Below the pieces are notes generated by a model, which was given only the letters and a program-made list of their open reading frames with translations, was not told the origin of the DNA and did not search any database. Shown piece by piece: positions 24,735-33,114 of a DNA stretch of 34,502 nucleotides. The DNA comes from Oleispira sp964022115 (lineage in GTDB: Bacteria > Pseudomonadota > Gammaproteobacteria > Pseudomonadales > Oceanobacteraceae), in contig CAXIBC010000023.1 of NCBI GenBank assembly GCA_964022115.1, forward strand, positions 1-34,502. Direction: 5' to 3'. Each line of letters starts with the position of its first letter. Position 1 is the stretch's first letter. Position numbers and translations under genes: made by a program.

Positions 24735-27500
24735 ATGATCGGTAATCTATTTAGTAAAATCTTTGGTAGCAAAAACGACCGCGAATTAAAACGCATGGGA
24801 AAGGTCGTTGTTAAAATTAATGCGCTTGAAGATGCATTAGCAGCGCTAACCGATAGCGAGCTACAAGCTAAAACCCCAGAGTTTAAGCAGCGTATAGCGG
24901 CTGGAGAATCGTTAGATTCACTTTTGCCAGAGGCTTTTGCCGTCTGCCGTGAAGCCAGTAAGCGCATCATGAATATGCGTCACTTTGACGTGCAGCTGAT
25001 TGGTGGTATGACACTGCATGAAGGCAATATTGCTGAAATGCGTACTGGTGAAGGTAAAACCCTAGTAGGTACCTTGCCTACCTATTTGAATGCGCTAACC
25101 GGTAAAGGCGTTCATATAGTCACGGTAAACGATTATTTGGCTTCTCGTGATGCTGAGTGGATGCGCCCTCTGTATGAATTCTTGGGCTTAACGCTAGGGG
25201 TTGTTGTTCCTGGTCTAGATCCAGAAACTAAGCGTGCTCAGTACAATTGCGATATTACTTACGGTACGAATAACGAATTTGGTTTCGATTATCTACGTGA
25301 CAACATGGCCTTCTCTACTGCCGAGAAAGCTCAGCGTGAATTAAACTTTGCGATCGTCGATGAAGTGGATTCTATCTTGATCGATGAGGCCCGTACGCCT
25401 TTGATTATCTCTGGCCCTGCAGAAGATAGTTCAGCCTTGTATAAAAAGATGAATATCTTGATTCCGCAACTCACACAGCATATTGAGGCGGAAGAAGGCA
25501 AAGAAGAGCAGCAAGGTCACTATATTCTTGATGAGAAGCAGCGCTCCATAGAGTTGACTGAACTGGGTCATGAATATGTAGAAGACATGCTAGAAAAAGA
25601 AGGTGTCTTGAAAGAAGGTGAAAGCCTTTATTCTTCTTCTAACTTAACTTTATTACATCACGTTAATTCTGCATTACGTGCCCACGTTATTTATCAGAAA
25701 AACGTGGATTACATTATTCAAAACGACCAGATAGTTATTGTTGATGAACATACTGGACGTACTATGCCGGGTCGTCGTTGGGGCGAAGGCTTGCATCAAG
25801 CGATTGAGGCGAAAGAAGGCGTTAATATTCAAGCCGAAAGCCAGACCTTGGCTTCAACCACCTTTCAGAATTTCTTCCGCTTGTATAACAAGTTAGCGGG
25901 CATGACAGGTACAGCAGATACTGAAGCGTTTGAATTTCACCAGATTTATAATTTAGCTGTGGTCGTGATTCCGACGAATAAGTCCGTTAAGCGTATCGAT
26001 TATAACGATGTTGTTTTCTTAACTCAGGCCGAGAAGTACGAAGCGGTTATTGAAGAGATTCGTGAGGTCGTTGCGCAAAAACGCCCAGTACTGGTGGGTA
26101 CTGCCTCGATTGAAACCTCAGAGTTACTCTCTCAAGCATTAACCAAAGCTAAAGTGCCGCACAGCGTATTAAACGCTAAGCAGCACGAGAAAGAAGCACA
26201 GATTATTGCTCAAGCCGGTGCGGCGGGTTCCATTACAATTGCTACCAACATGGCGGGTCGTGGTACCGATATCGTTTTAGGGGGCAACTGGGAAGTTGAG
26301 GTTGCTGCTTTAGATAATCCTACAGAGCAACAGATTGCTGATATTAAAGCGGCTTGGCAGCAACGCCATGATGATGTATTAGCGGCCGGTGGTTTGCATA
26401 TTATTGCGACTGAACGTCATGAATCTCGTCGTATTGATAATCAGCTACGTGGACGTGCGGGTCGTCAAGGTGACGCCGGTTCTTCACGCTTTTTCTTATC
26501 CTTAGAAGATAGCCTAATGCGTATCTTTATGTCGGATCGTATCCGTAACATGATGAAAGCGTTAGGTATGGAAAAAGGCGAGTCCATTGAACACCGTATG
26601 GTGAGTAATGCGATTGAAAAAGCCCAGCGTAAAGTTGAAGGTCGTAACTTTGATATTCGTAAGCAGCTATTAGAATACGATGATGTGGCCAATGATCAGC
26701 GCCGGGTAATTTACGATCAGCGTAATGACATTATGGCTTCAGACGATATCTCTGATGTGGTCGCTAATATCCGCCAAGACGTATTGCGTGAAGCGATTGA
26801 TAATCATATTCCTCCACAGAGCTTAGAAGAGCAGTGGGATATTCCTAGCCTTGAAGCTGAGTTGAAATCTGAATTTGATTTAGAATTACCGTTGCAGCAA
26901 TGGTTAGACGCCGACGATAAACTGTATGAAGAAAACTTACGTGAGCGTATTGCGACAGCATTAAATGAAGCTTATAAAGCGAAAGAAGATGCGGTTGAGA
27001 CTCAGCCAGGGCAGCCAAACCCATTACGCATGTTTGAAAAACAAGTCATGCTGCAGGTTGTTGATAACCTATGGAAAGAACACTTGGCGACTATGGATCA
27101 CTTGCGTCAAGGTATTCATTTGCGCGGTTATGCACAAAAAAACCCTAAGCAAGAATATAAGCGTGAAGCGTTTGAATTATTCCAAGAATTATTGGCAAAC
27201 ATGAAGCGTGAAAGTATCCGTATTCTTTCTCACGTGAAAGTACGTCAAGAAGACGAAGTTCGCGAAATGGAAGAGAACCGTCGCGCTCAAGCAGAAGCTC
27301 AAGCTAAACAATCTAGTTATCAGCATGCGGATGCACAAAGCATTACCGCTGATTCAGACGAAGAAAATGTGGCAGCAGATGAACCTGCAGAAGCGGCGCA
27401 ACCTTTTGTCCGAGAAGACCGCAAGGTCGGGCGCAATGAGCCTTGCCCATGTGGTTCTGGTAAAAAATATAAGCAGTGTCACGGTAAGTTAACGGCCTAA
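24735..27500 (+). CDS. secA: Preprotein translocase ATPase SecA
   Basis: SecA is the motor that drives unfolded preproteins through SecYEG. The Walker A motif TGEGKT is at residues 104-109, then VDEVDSILIDEARTPLIISGP, the helicase-like TNMAGRGTDIVLGG, and RQLRGRAGRQGD-type motif VI (written here QLRGRAGRQGDAGSSRF). The C-terminal zinc and SecB-binding tail is complete: Cys904, Cys906, Cys915 and His916 in PCPCGSGKKYKQCHG. At 921 residues it is slightly longer than the E. coli protein, mostly in the linker before the zinc tail. The Shine-Dalgarno is weak. A terminator follows directly. Confidence 0.97.
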   Translation: MIGNLFSKIFGSKNDRELKRMGKVVVKINALEDALAALTDSELQAKTPEFKQRIAAGESLDSLLPEAFAVCREASKRIMNMRHFDVQLIGGMTLHEGNIAEMRTGEGKTLVGTLPTYLNALTGKGVHIVTVNDYLASRDAEWMRPLYEFLGLTLGVVVPGLDPETKRAQYNCDITYGTNNEFGFDYLRDNMAFSTAEKAQRELNFAIVDEVDSILIDEARTPLIISGPAEDSSALYKKMNILIPQLTQHIEAEEGKEEQQGHYILDEKQRSIELTELGHEYVEDMLEKEGVLKEGESLYSSSNLTLLHHVNSALRAHVIYQKNVDYIIQNDQIVIVDEHTGRTMPGRRWGEGLHQAIEAKEGVNIQAESQTLASTTFQNFFRLYNKLAGMTGTADTEAFEFHQIYNLAVVVIPTNKSVKRIDYNDVVFLTQAEKYEAVIEEIREVVAQKRPVLVGTASIETSELLSQALTKAKVPHSVLNAKQHEKEAQIIAQAGAAGSITIATNMAGRGTDIVLGGNWEVEVAALDNPTEQQIADIKAAWQQRHDDVLAAGGLHIIATERHESRRIDNQLRGRAGRQGDAGSSRFFLSLEDSLMRIFMSDRIRNMMKALGMEKGESIEHRMVSNAIEKAQRKVEGRNFDIRKQLLEYDDVANDQRRVIYDQRNDIMASDDISDVVANIRQDVLREAIDNHIPPQSLEEQWDIPSLEAELKSEFDLELPLQQWLDADDKLYEENLRERIATALNEAYKAKEDAVETQPGQPNPLRMFEKQVMLQVVDNLWKEHLATMDHLRQGIHLRGYAQKNPKQEYKREAFELFQELLANMKRESIRILSHVKVRQEDEVREMEENRRAQAEAQAKQSSYQHADAQSITADSDEENVAADEPAEAAQPFVREDRKVGRNEPCPCGSGKKYKQCHGKLTA

Positions 27501-27523
27501 AGACAGGCTCTAAAGCAATCATG

Positions 27524-27548
27524 AAGGGCAGCTTAGGCTGCCTTTTTT
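27524..27548 (+). terminator. Terminator after secA
   Basis: GGCAGC (27527-27532) pairs with GCTGCC (27537-27542) around a TTAG loop, extended by AAG/TTT, and six T follow (27543-27548). A standard rho-independent terminator. Confidence 0.88.
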
Positions 27549-27616
27549 GTTGGTATGCAATAAAAAGTAATGCAGGTAAAATAGCCTTCATTGTAAATTA
27601 AGATAGTGAGAAGAGC

Positions 27617-28840
27617 ATGGCTGTCGGTTTAGAAGTATTAAAGAATTATCACCCAGTAAATGGCATTCGTATCGGCATCGCCCAAGCAGGTATTAAGTAT
27701 AGTGCTCGCAATGATTTAGTGATTTTTGAGCTAGCCCCAGGCAGCCGAGTCAGTGGTGTATTTACCCTTAATGCATTCTGCGCCGCGCCTGTGCAAGTCG
27801 CTAAAAAGCATTTAGCGGAAGCTGATACTCGCTATCTGGTGATTAATACCGGAAATGCCAATGCCGGTACAGGGCCACAAGGTATGGTAGATGCGTTGGC
27901 GACTTGTGAGCATCTCGCAAAGTTAACGGGTGTTACGACGAATCAGATTTTGCCGTTTTCCACTGGGGTTATTGGTGAGCCATTGCCTATGGATAAGCTT
28001 TTGGCAGGCCTGCCTTCTGCATTAGGCAATCTAGCTGCTGATGTTTGGCCTATTGCAGCCGAAGGTATTATGACGACGGATACCTTAGCCAAAGGATATA
28101 GTCAGCAAGTAGAAATCAATAACGATGAAATGATTAGTATATCTGGCATATCTAAAGGTGCGGGTATGATCATGCCGAATATGGCTACCATGCTAGCGTA
28201 TCTTACGACGGATGCGGTTATCGCTAAGCCTCTATTAGACGATATGTGTAAAGAGATGGCCGATAAGTCGTTTAATCGTGTCACGGTCGATGGTGATACT
28301 TCTACCAACGATTCTTGTATGTTAATTGCCACAGCGCAAGCCGATATGGCAGAGATTAGCAGTAAAGATGACCCACGTTATAACGCCGTATTCGATGCCT
28401 TGTTAGACGCCTTTATGGTGCTTTCTCATGCTATTGTTCGTGATGGTGAGGGAGCTACTAAGTTTGTCACTATGGAAGTTCAGCAAGCTGCTAGTATTAA
28501 AGAAGCATTAGATGTTGCTTATACCGTAGCCCATTCCCCTCTGGTTAAAACGGCTTTATTTGCCTGTGATGCCAACTGGGGGCGTATTTTAGCGGCGGTT
28601 GGCCGTGCGGGTGTGCAGGATATGATATTAGAAGATATTGATATCTATCTAGATGATGTTTGTATTGTCAAAAATGGTGGCCGTGCCGCGACTTATACCG
28701 AAGAAGCTGGGGCGGCGATTTTTGTGCAAGCAGAGATCACTATTAGTATTCGATTAGGCCGAGGTGATGTTACTGAGCGGGTTTGGACTACCGACCTTTC
28801 TCATGATTACGTCAGTATTAATGCCGATTACCGTTCTTAA
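27617..28840 (+). CDS. argJ: Bifunctional ornithine acetyltransferase / N-acetylglutamate synthase ArgJ
   Basis: ArgJ moves the acetyl group from N-acetylornithine to glutamate in the cyclic arginine pathway; many members also acetylate glutamate from acetyl-CoA. The self-cleavage site is intact: KGAGMIMPNMA-TML, with cleavage between Ala190 and Thr191, the new N-terminal nucleophile. DGDTSTNDS, DGEGATKFV and the late ACDANWGRILAAVGRAG are family signatures. Length (407) is normal. GAGAAG at 27608-27613 precedes the ATG. It sits between secA and the Nudix fusion, as in Pseudomonas. Whether it is mono- or bifunctional cannot be read from the sequence. Confidence 0.95.
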   Translation: MAVGLEVLKNYHPVNGIRIGIAQAGIKYSARNDLVIFELAPGSRVSGVFTLNAFCAAPVQVAKKHLAEADTRYLVINTGNANAGTGPQGMVDALATCEHLAKLTGVTTNQILPFSTGVIGEPLPMDKLLAGLPSALGNLAADVWPIAAEGIMTTDTLAKGYSQQVEINNDEMISISGISKGAGMIMPNMATMLAYLTTDAVIAKPLLDDMCKEMADKSFNRVTVDGDTSTNDSCMLIATAQADMAEISSKDDPRYNAVFDALLDAFMVLSHAIVRDGEGATKFVTMEVQQAASIKEALDVAYTVAHSPLVKTALFACDANWGRILAAVGRAGVQDMILEDIDIYLDDVCIVKNGGRAATYTEEAGAAIFVQAEITISIRLGRGDVTERVWTTDLSHDYVSINADYRS

Positions 28841-28855
28841 GCTGATTGAAGTCTG

Positions 28856-29893
28856 ATGAAAAAAATTGTGCATGTGGCTGTCGGTGTCATCTTTGATTGT
28901 GGGCCTACTGATGATGGAAATATATTAATTGCTAAGCGGGCTGATCATCAGCACCAAGGTGGCTTGTGGGAATTTCCTGGGGGTAAGGTTGAAGAAGGGG
29001 AAAGTGCTTCGCAAGCTTTACAGCGCGAGCTAGAAGAAGAGCTCGGGTTGCAATGTGAGCTTGAGGATATGACGCCGCTTATTAGCATTCCTTTTCATTA
29101 CCCTGATAAATCAGTCTTGCTTGATGTATGGGCTGTGCATAATGTCATTCGTTTTGACAAGCGTATTGGAAAGGAAAATCAGCCGCTGCGTTGGGTAGAA
29201 AAAGCGGACTTGAAAGCTTATGATTTTCCCGCTGCCAATAAAGCTATTATCAATGCTTTGCTCTTACCTAAGCAGATTGCCATTAGCCAAGACCATAGTG
29301 ATGCCGATGTTATTTTGGCGCAAGTCGCGACAACATTGAAAAATCATCATAATGTCTGGCTGCAGCTGCGTGCACCGAGTTTAGATCAGCTGCAGTATAC
29401 TCAGTTAGCCATGAAACTATACGGTATCTGCCATGAAGCAGGCAGTAAGTTGATTTGGAATTGCCCACTGGATTGGTATCAAGTAGCGTTTGCCGATGGC
29501 TTGCATTTATCTCGCAAAAATTATGCTGATGCTAAAACACACTCTAATAATATTGGTCAGCGTCCCATTCCTGAGCATCAATGGTTAAGTATGGCCTGCC
29601 ATAACTTAGCCGAGCTTGAAGTAGCGCATGATATGGCGGATTATGTTTTAGTATCTCCTGTTAAAGAAACATCGACCCACCGACAAGCGACGCCTTTGAC
29701 TTGGTCGGGCTTTAACGTGATCAGCCAACAAGCACGCATACCTTGTTATGCTTTGGGTGGTATGAATATCAGTGATATAACATCCGCAGTGCAACAGGGT
29801 GGTCAAGGTATTGCCGCTATCCGTTGTTTTGTGGATGAGCCTGCAGCTGCTGATGAAAATAATGCTATGAAAGGTAAATGCTATGAAAGTTAA
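28856..29893 (+). CDS. Nudix hydrolase (MutT-like) fused to a thiamine phosphate synthase-like domain
   Basis: The N-terminal half (about residues 1-130) is a MutT-type Nudix hydrolase with a perfect Nudix box at residues 43-65 (GKVEEGE ... RELEEELGL); MutT removes oxidised 8-oxo-dGTP. The C-terminal half (about 155-335) resembles ThiE/TenI: ...WLQLRAPSLDQLQY, GLHLSRKN, VSPVKETSTH, YALGGMNISDI. This two-domain layout is known in gammaproteobacteria (for example the Pseudomonas gene at the same place), so the fusion is not new; the role of the second domain is unsettled, and the usual TenI GPxxxTxxH motif is altered here. The last codons lie in a 16-base tandem duplication and overlap yacG by 11 bases. 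Confidence 0.9.
   Translation: MKKIVHVAVGVIFDCGPTDDGNILIAKRADHQHQGGLWEFPGGKVEEGESASQALQRELEEELGLQCELEDMTPLISIPFHYPDKSVLLDVWAVHNVIRFDKRIGKENQPLRWVEKADLKAYDFPAANKAIINALLLPKQIAISQDHSDADVILAQVATTLKNHHNVWLQLRAPSLDQLQYTQLAMKLYGICHEAGSKLIWNCPLDWYQVAFADGLHLSRKNYADAKTHSNNIGQRPIPEHQWLSMACHNLAELEVAHDMADYVLVSPVKETSTHRQATPLTWSGFNVISQQARIPCYALGGMNISDITSAVQQGGQGIAAIRCFVDEPAAADENNAMKGKCYES
29862..29893 (+). repeat. 16-base tandem duplication at the Nudix-yacG junction
   Basis: ATGCTATGAAAGGTAA (29862-29877) is followed directly by ATGCTATGAAAGTTAA (29878-29893), one mismatch. The second copy supplies both the stop of the Nudix fusion gene and the yacG start. Because 16 is not a multiple of three, the two copies put ATGAAAG in different frames. 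Confidence 0.9.
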
Positions 29894-30086
29894 ATGCCCT
29901 ACCTGTTCTAAACAGGTTGTTTGGAATGTAGAAGCTAAAGATCGCCCCTTCTGCAGTGAGCGCTGCAAGCTCATAGACTTAGGGGCTTGGGCTGATGGTA
30001 GTCATGCAATCCCAGGTAAAACGGTTGAAGAAGAAATGATGTCTCAGCAGTGGGAACTAGAACAGCAAAACGCTGAGCTGCATTAA
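29883..30086 (+). CDS. yacG: DNA gyrase inhibitor YacG
   Basis: YacG is a small zinc protein that in E. coli binds GyrB and blocks DNA binding by gyrase. The treble-clef zinc site is complete: Cys5, Cys8, Cys24 and Cys28 (CPTC ... FCSERC), followed by the family LIDLGAWADGSHAIPG. 67 residues, normal length. Its start overlaps the upstream Nudix gene by 11 bases, and it faces coaE across a 12-base gap. Linkage to coaE and pilD is conserved in many gammaproteobacteria, often on the same strand; here yacG is convergent with coaE. Confidence 0.94.
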   Translation: MKVKCPTCSKQVVWNVEAKDRPFCSERCKLIDLGAWADGSHAIPGKTVEEEMMSQQWELEQQNAELH

Positions 30087-30111
30087 GTTATGCTTGCATT
30101 AAGTTATGTTA
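30080..30111. repeat. 16-base tandem duplication across the yacG-coaE convergent ends
   Basis: GCATTAAGTTATG occurs at 30080-30092 and again at 30096-30108, a 16-base period with the 13-base core identical. The first copy carries the yacG stop (30084-30086), the second the coaE stop on the minus strand (30099-30101). No terminator hairpin is visible between these genes. Confidence 0.85.
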
Positions 30112-30695
30112 GCTAGCGCTAGCAGTTCTTGATGCAGAGCTGCGACCCGCCCTGATAGAGTCTCTAGTGGCTGGCTATTATCAATGACCCAATCTGCATG
30201 GCTGAGGCGTTGCTCTCTCGGCAACTGAGCCGCAATAATGCGTTTAACTTGCTCGCTATCATTATTATCACGAGCGCAGGTGCGTTCAACCTGTATGGCC
30301 TCAGTAACATCGACTACTATGACTTTTTTAACCAAGGATGCTTGGCCACTTTCGATCAGTAGCGGTGAAGTCAGTAGGGTATAAGCCGATGATGAGTTTG
30401 CGAGGTCGCGAATAATCTCCTCACGAATTCTAGGGTGAGTGATCTGTTCTAATTTCTTACGTTTATTCTCATCCGAAAATACCTGCTGGCGTAACCAAGC
30501 TCTATTCAGGGTTAAATCCTCTAATAAAGCATCAGTACCAAAATAATCTTTAATATCCTGCCAAGCAGGTTTATTCGGTTCGACGATAGTCCGAGCGGCT
30601 ATATCGGCATCAACGACATGAATACCGAGTGCTTTAAAGCGATCACTCACCGCTGTTTTACCACTGCCGATGCCGCCAGTTAAACCTATGATCAT
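30099..30695 (-). CDS. coaE: Dephospho-CoA kinase CoaE
   Basis: CoaE phosphorylates the ribose of dephospho-CoA, the last step of coenzyme A synthesis. The P-loop GGIGSGKT is at residues 7-14 and the family segments VVDADIAAR, ITHPRIR, SPLLIESG and VDVTEAIQVERTCARDN follow. About 198 residues, normal length. AGGAT lies seven bases before the ATG. It follows pilD by 41 bases on the same strand, the classical pilD-coaE pairing. Confidence 0.95.
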   Translation of the reverse strand: MIIGLTGGIGSGKTAVSDRFKALGIHVVDADIAARTIVEPNKPAWQDIKDYFGTDALLEDLTLNRAWLRQQVFSDENKRKKLEQITHPRIREEIIRDLANSSSAYTLLTSPLLIESGQASLVKKVIVVDVTEAIQVERTCARDNNDSEQVKRIIAAQLPREQRLSHADWVIDNSQPLETLSGRVAALHQELLALANIT

Positions 30696-30736
30696 GGTGT
30701 GAATCCTAAAAACTAAATGGGCTTAAAATGTGTTGA

Positions 30737-31663
30737 TTATAAGGTGGGTAGGTACCATTGCATAATCTCATTACCCCACATAGCGGCAATCCAGCCCGCC
30801 GCCGCTAAATAAGGCCCAAAAGGAATAGGAATATTCTTGTCTCGGCCTAAAATCATAATGCCAGCAATCCCCACCACGGCACCAACTAGTGACGATAATA
30901 AAATAATCATGGGTAAGAACTGCCAGCCAAACCATGCCCCTAAAGCGGCTAGCAATTTAAAATCGCCAAAGCCCATACCGTCTTTTCCAGTAGCGAGTTT
31001 AAATAACCAATAAACAGACCAGAGTGATAGATAACCAGCGGCAGCACCGATGACAGCACTTTGAAGGTCTACAAAGGTATGATCAATATTGAGTAATAAT
31101 CCTAACCACATTAGGGATAAGGTCATGCTATCGGGAAGAATCTGGTGATCGATATCAATCATACTCATAGCGACTAAAGACCAGGTAAATACCAGCATAG
31201 CGGCCAGCTGAATCGACCAAGGAAATTTAATCAGTAGTGCTAAGCTGAGTAAGCCTGTGGCCAATTCAACAAGAGGGTAGCGGATTGAAATATTAGTCTC
31301 TTGGCCTTTGTCGGCGCAGCCTGCACACTTACCTTTTAATATTAGGTAGCTGATGATAGGTATGTTTTGCCAAGCTTTGACTGGGCTATGACAGCGAGGA
31401 CAATGAGAGGCCGGTTTTGATAAGGTATAGGGAGAGTCTAAATCTTCTAATGCACTGTGTTTAGGTAGGTTTTCCGCTAGGTCTTTACTATCAATCAACC
31501 AGCTACGAAAGAGCATAATGGGGTAGCGAAGAATGACGACGTTAAGAAAGCTACCGATTAATAGCGATAAGATCAGGATAACGATCGGTAAAGCGTAAGG
31601 CTGGTATTGCAAATAATGGGCAACATCAGCAAAAGAAGCGAGAGAAAGAGACATAGGATTCAT
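30737..31663 (-). CDS. pilD: Type IV prepilin peptidase / N-methyltransferase PilD
   Basis: PilD cleaves prepilin leader peptides at the cytoplasmic side of the inner membrane and methylates the new N-terminal Phe; it can also serve type II secretion pseudopilins. The cytoplasmic zinc loop has two CxxC pairs (Cys88, Cys91, Cys113, Cys116). The aspartyl protease motifs are present: MIDIDHQILPD (Asp170/172 region) and GFGDFKLLA (Asp234). About eight membrane segments are visible. The loop before the first CxxC (about residues 52-85) is on the long side. The ATG at 31663 has no Shine-Dalgarno; a second ATG at 31654 is possible. It has its own predicted promoter. Confidence 0.94.
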   Translation of the reverse strand: MNPMSLSLASFADVAHYLQYQPYALPIVILILSLLIGSFLNVVILRYPIMLFRSWLIDSKDLAENLPKHSALEDLDSPYTLSKPASHCPRCHSPVKAWQNIPIISYLILKGKCAGCADKGQETNISIRYPLVELATGLLSLALLIKFPWSIQLAAMLVFTWSLVAMSMIDIDHQILPDSMTLSLMWLGLLLNIDHTFVDLQSAVIGAAAGYLSLWSVYWLFKLATGKDGMGFGDFKLLAALGAWFGWQFLPMIILLSSLVGAVVGIAGIMILGRDKNIPIPFGPYLAAAGWIAAMWGNEIMQWYLPTL

Positions 31664-31674
31664 TAATAAAAGTT

Positions 31675-31702
31675 AGTATAAAATTCAATAAAAAGAATTC
31701 AA
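31675..31702 (-). promoter_or_regulatory. Predicted pilD promoter, very short leader
   Basis: On the minus strand TTGAAT (31702-31697), a 16-base spacer and TATACT (31680-31675) form a good sigma70-type promoter. The start site would lie near 31668, only about five bases before the pilD ATG, which fits the missing Shine-Dalgarno and suggests a nearly leaderless transcript. Confidence 0.45.
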
Positions 31703-31759
31703 ATTCATTGGGGATGAAAAATAGGGATGCAGATTAGAATTGCAGGTAAACATGTTAGT

Positions 31760-31806
31760 CGATCCTTTCGCTCGAACGGATCGCCATACAGCAGTCCGCA
31801 ACTGCT
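31760..31806. other. Two hairpins between pilC and pilD
   Basis: CGATCC/GGATCG (31760-31765 and 31778-31783) and AGCAGT/ACTGCT (31790-31795 and 31801-31806) form two short stems in the 156-base pilC-pilD gap. Neither is followed by a T run on either strand. They may slow read-through or stabilise the pilC message 3' end. No gene was seen in the gap. Confidence 0.4.
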
Positions 31807-31819
31807 ACCTATTGCAAAG

Positions 31820-31869
31820 CTAGATTGCTTTACCCATTTCGAAACTAGATGGCTTTACCCATTTCAAAA
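31820..31869. repeat. 25-base tandem duplication at the pilC 3' end
   Basis: Two adjacent 25-base units (31820-31844 and 31845-31869) match at 23 of 25 positions, each containing GCTTTACCCATTTC. The second unit encodes the last eight codons of pilC including its TAG stop; the first lies directly beyond the stop, in another frame because 25 is not a multiple of three. Confidence 0.9.
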
Positions 31870-33074
31870 ATAGGTAAGTACATGGCGACGATCATGCCAC
31901 CAATTACTACGCCTAAGAAAGACATAACTAAAGGCTCCATTAAGGCGGTTAAACCATCAACGGCATTATCAACCTCATCCTCAAAATAATCCGCCGCTTT
32001 TGATAGCATGCTATCCAAGGCACCAGACTCTTCACCGATACTGGTCATCTGCACCACCATATTGGGAAATACCCCAGTTGCTTTCATAGCAAAGTGCATT
32101 TGCTGACCTTGAGAAACTTCGTCACGAACGTTTAATACGGCTTTACGATAAACCGAGTTACCCACAGCCCCAGCAACAGAATCAAGGGCTTCTACTAGTG
32201 GTACACCGGCGGCAAAGGTAGTTGATAATACGCGGGCGAATCGGGCAACTGCGGCCTTCATTAATAAATCCCCAAAGACAGGGGCTTTTAATAAACCAGC
32301 TTCAAATTTATCTTTAAAGGTAGGAGAGCGTAATAACGCTTGTTTTAAACCTGCAACAAAGGCAACGACAACTCCCAACATGACATACCAATAAGCTTGG
32401 GTCCATTCCGAAATAGCAACCACCATTTTAGTTGGTGCAGGCAATTCAGAGCCAAAACTTTTGAACATAGATTCAAAAGTGGGGACTACTTTCACTAATA
32501 GAATAACGGTAACAACCGATGCGATGATTAATGTCACCGCAGGGTACATCATAGCTTTCTTAATTTTAGCTCTTAGGGCTTCGGTTTTTTCTTTATATAC
32601 CGCTACTTTATCCAGCATTTGCTCTAACGCACCCGATTGTTCGCCCGACTCAATAAGATTACAAAAAAGTTCATCAAAATGCTTTGGGTGCTTTTTAAGG
32701 GCGGAAGCAAAATCATTACCAGCGGAAACGTCATCGCGTACTTGGGCGATTAATTCTTTCAAAGCTGCATTATCAACCCCTTCACCGACAATATCGAAAG
32801 ACTGAACGAGAGGCACCCCTGCTTTCATCATAGTCGCCATTTGACGGGTGAAAAAAGTAATATCAGCTGAGGTTATTTTTTTACTTCTACCACCAAAACT
32901 GAATAAGGGTGTCGCTTTCTTTTTAACTTTACCGGGTTGTACGCCCTGCTTGCGTAATTGAGCTTTAACCGTGGCTAAATTAGGTCCAGAGGTTTCCCCT
33001 TTGACCTTTTGCCCTTTTCGGTTTACACCTTCCCACTCAAAAGAAAGATTTTTTTGTTTATTGTCTTTGGCCAT
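31845..33074 (-). CDS. pilC: Type IV pilus inner-membrane platform protein PilC
   Basis: PilC is the inner-membrane platform on which the PilB and PilT ATPases act. Two T2SF (GspF-type) domains are visible, about residues 70-195 and 275-395, each opening with a similar pattern (FFTRQMATMMKAGVPLVQSFD and RFARVLSTTFAAGVPLVEALD), with a membrane segment near the end of the first, another between the domains, and a last one near the C-terminus. An N-terminal pilin-platform extension (FEWEGVNRKGQKVKGE) is typical of PilC. Length 409 is normal. It follows pilB by 40 bases and probably shares its transcript. The 3' end is partly duplicated beyond the stop. Confidence 0.95.
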   Translation of the reverse strand: MAKDNKQKNLSFEWEGVNRKGQKVKGETSGPNLATVKAQLRKQGVQPGKVKKKATPLFSFGGRSKKITSADITFFTRQMATMMKAGVPLVQSFDIVGEGVDNAALKELIAQVRDDVSAGNDFASALKKHPKHFDELFCNLIESGEQSGALEQMLDKVAVYKEKTEALRAKIKKAMMYPAVTLIIASVVTVILLVKVVPTFESMFKSFGSELPAPTKMVVAISEWTQAYWYVMLGVVVAFVAGLKQALLRSPTFKDKFEAGLLKAPVFGDLLMKAAVARFARVLSTTFAAGVPLVEALDSVAGAVGNSVYRKAVLNVRDEVSQGQQMHFAMKATGVFPNMVVQMTSIGEESGALDSMLSKAADYFEDEVDNAVDGLTALMEPLVMSFLGVVIGGMIVAMYLPIFEMGKAI

Positions 33075-33114
33075 TATTAAATTCCGCTTTTAATCTTTAA
33101 AGTCTCTAGGCATA

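Noticed and set aside
27550..27616. argJ promoter (TTGGTA ... TAAAAT at 27577-27582)
   Set aside because: The spacer would be 21 bases and there is no extended -10, so the match is too weak to list.
28856..29893. Nudix-ThiE fusion as a new gene fusion
   Set aside because: The same two-domain protein is known at the same locus in other gammaproteobacteria; only the duplication at its 3' end is unusual.
32461..32805. 114-codon plus-strand frame inside pilC
   Set aside because: Antisense shadow of the conserved first T2SF domain of PilC, with no Shine-Dalgarno or domain.
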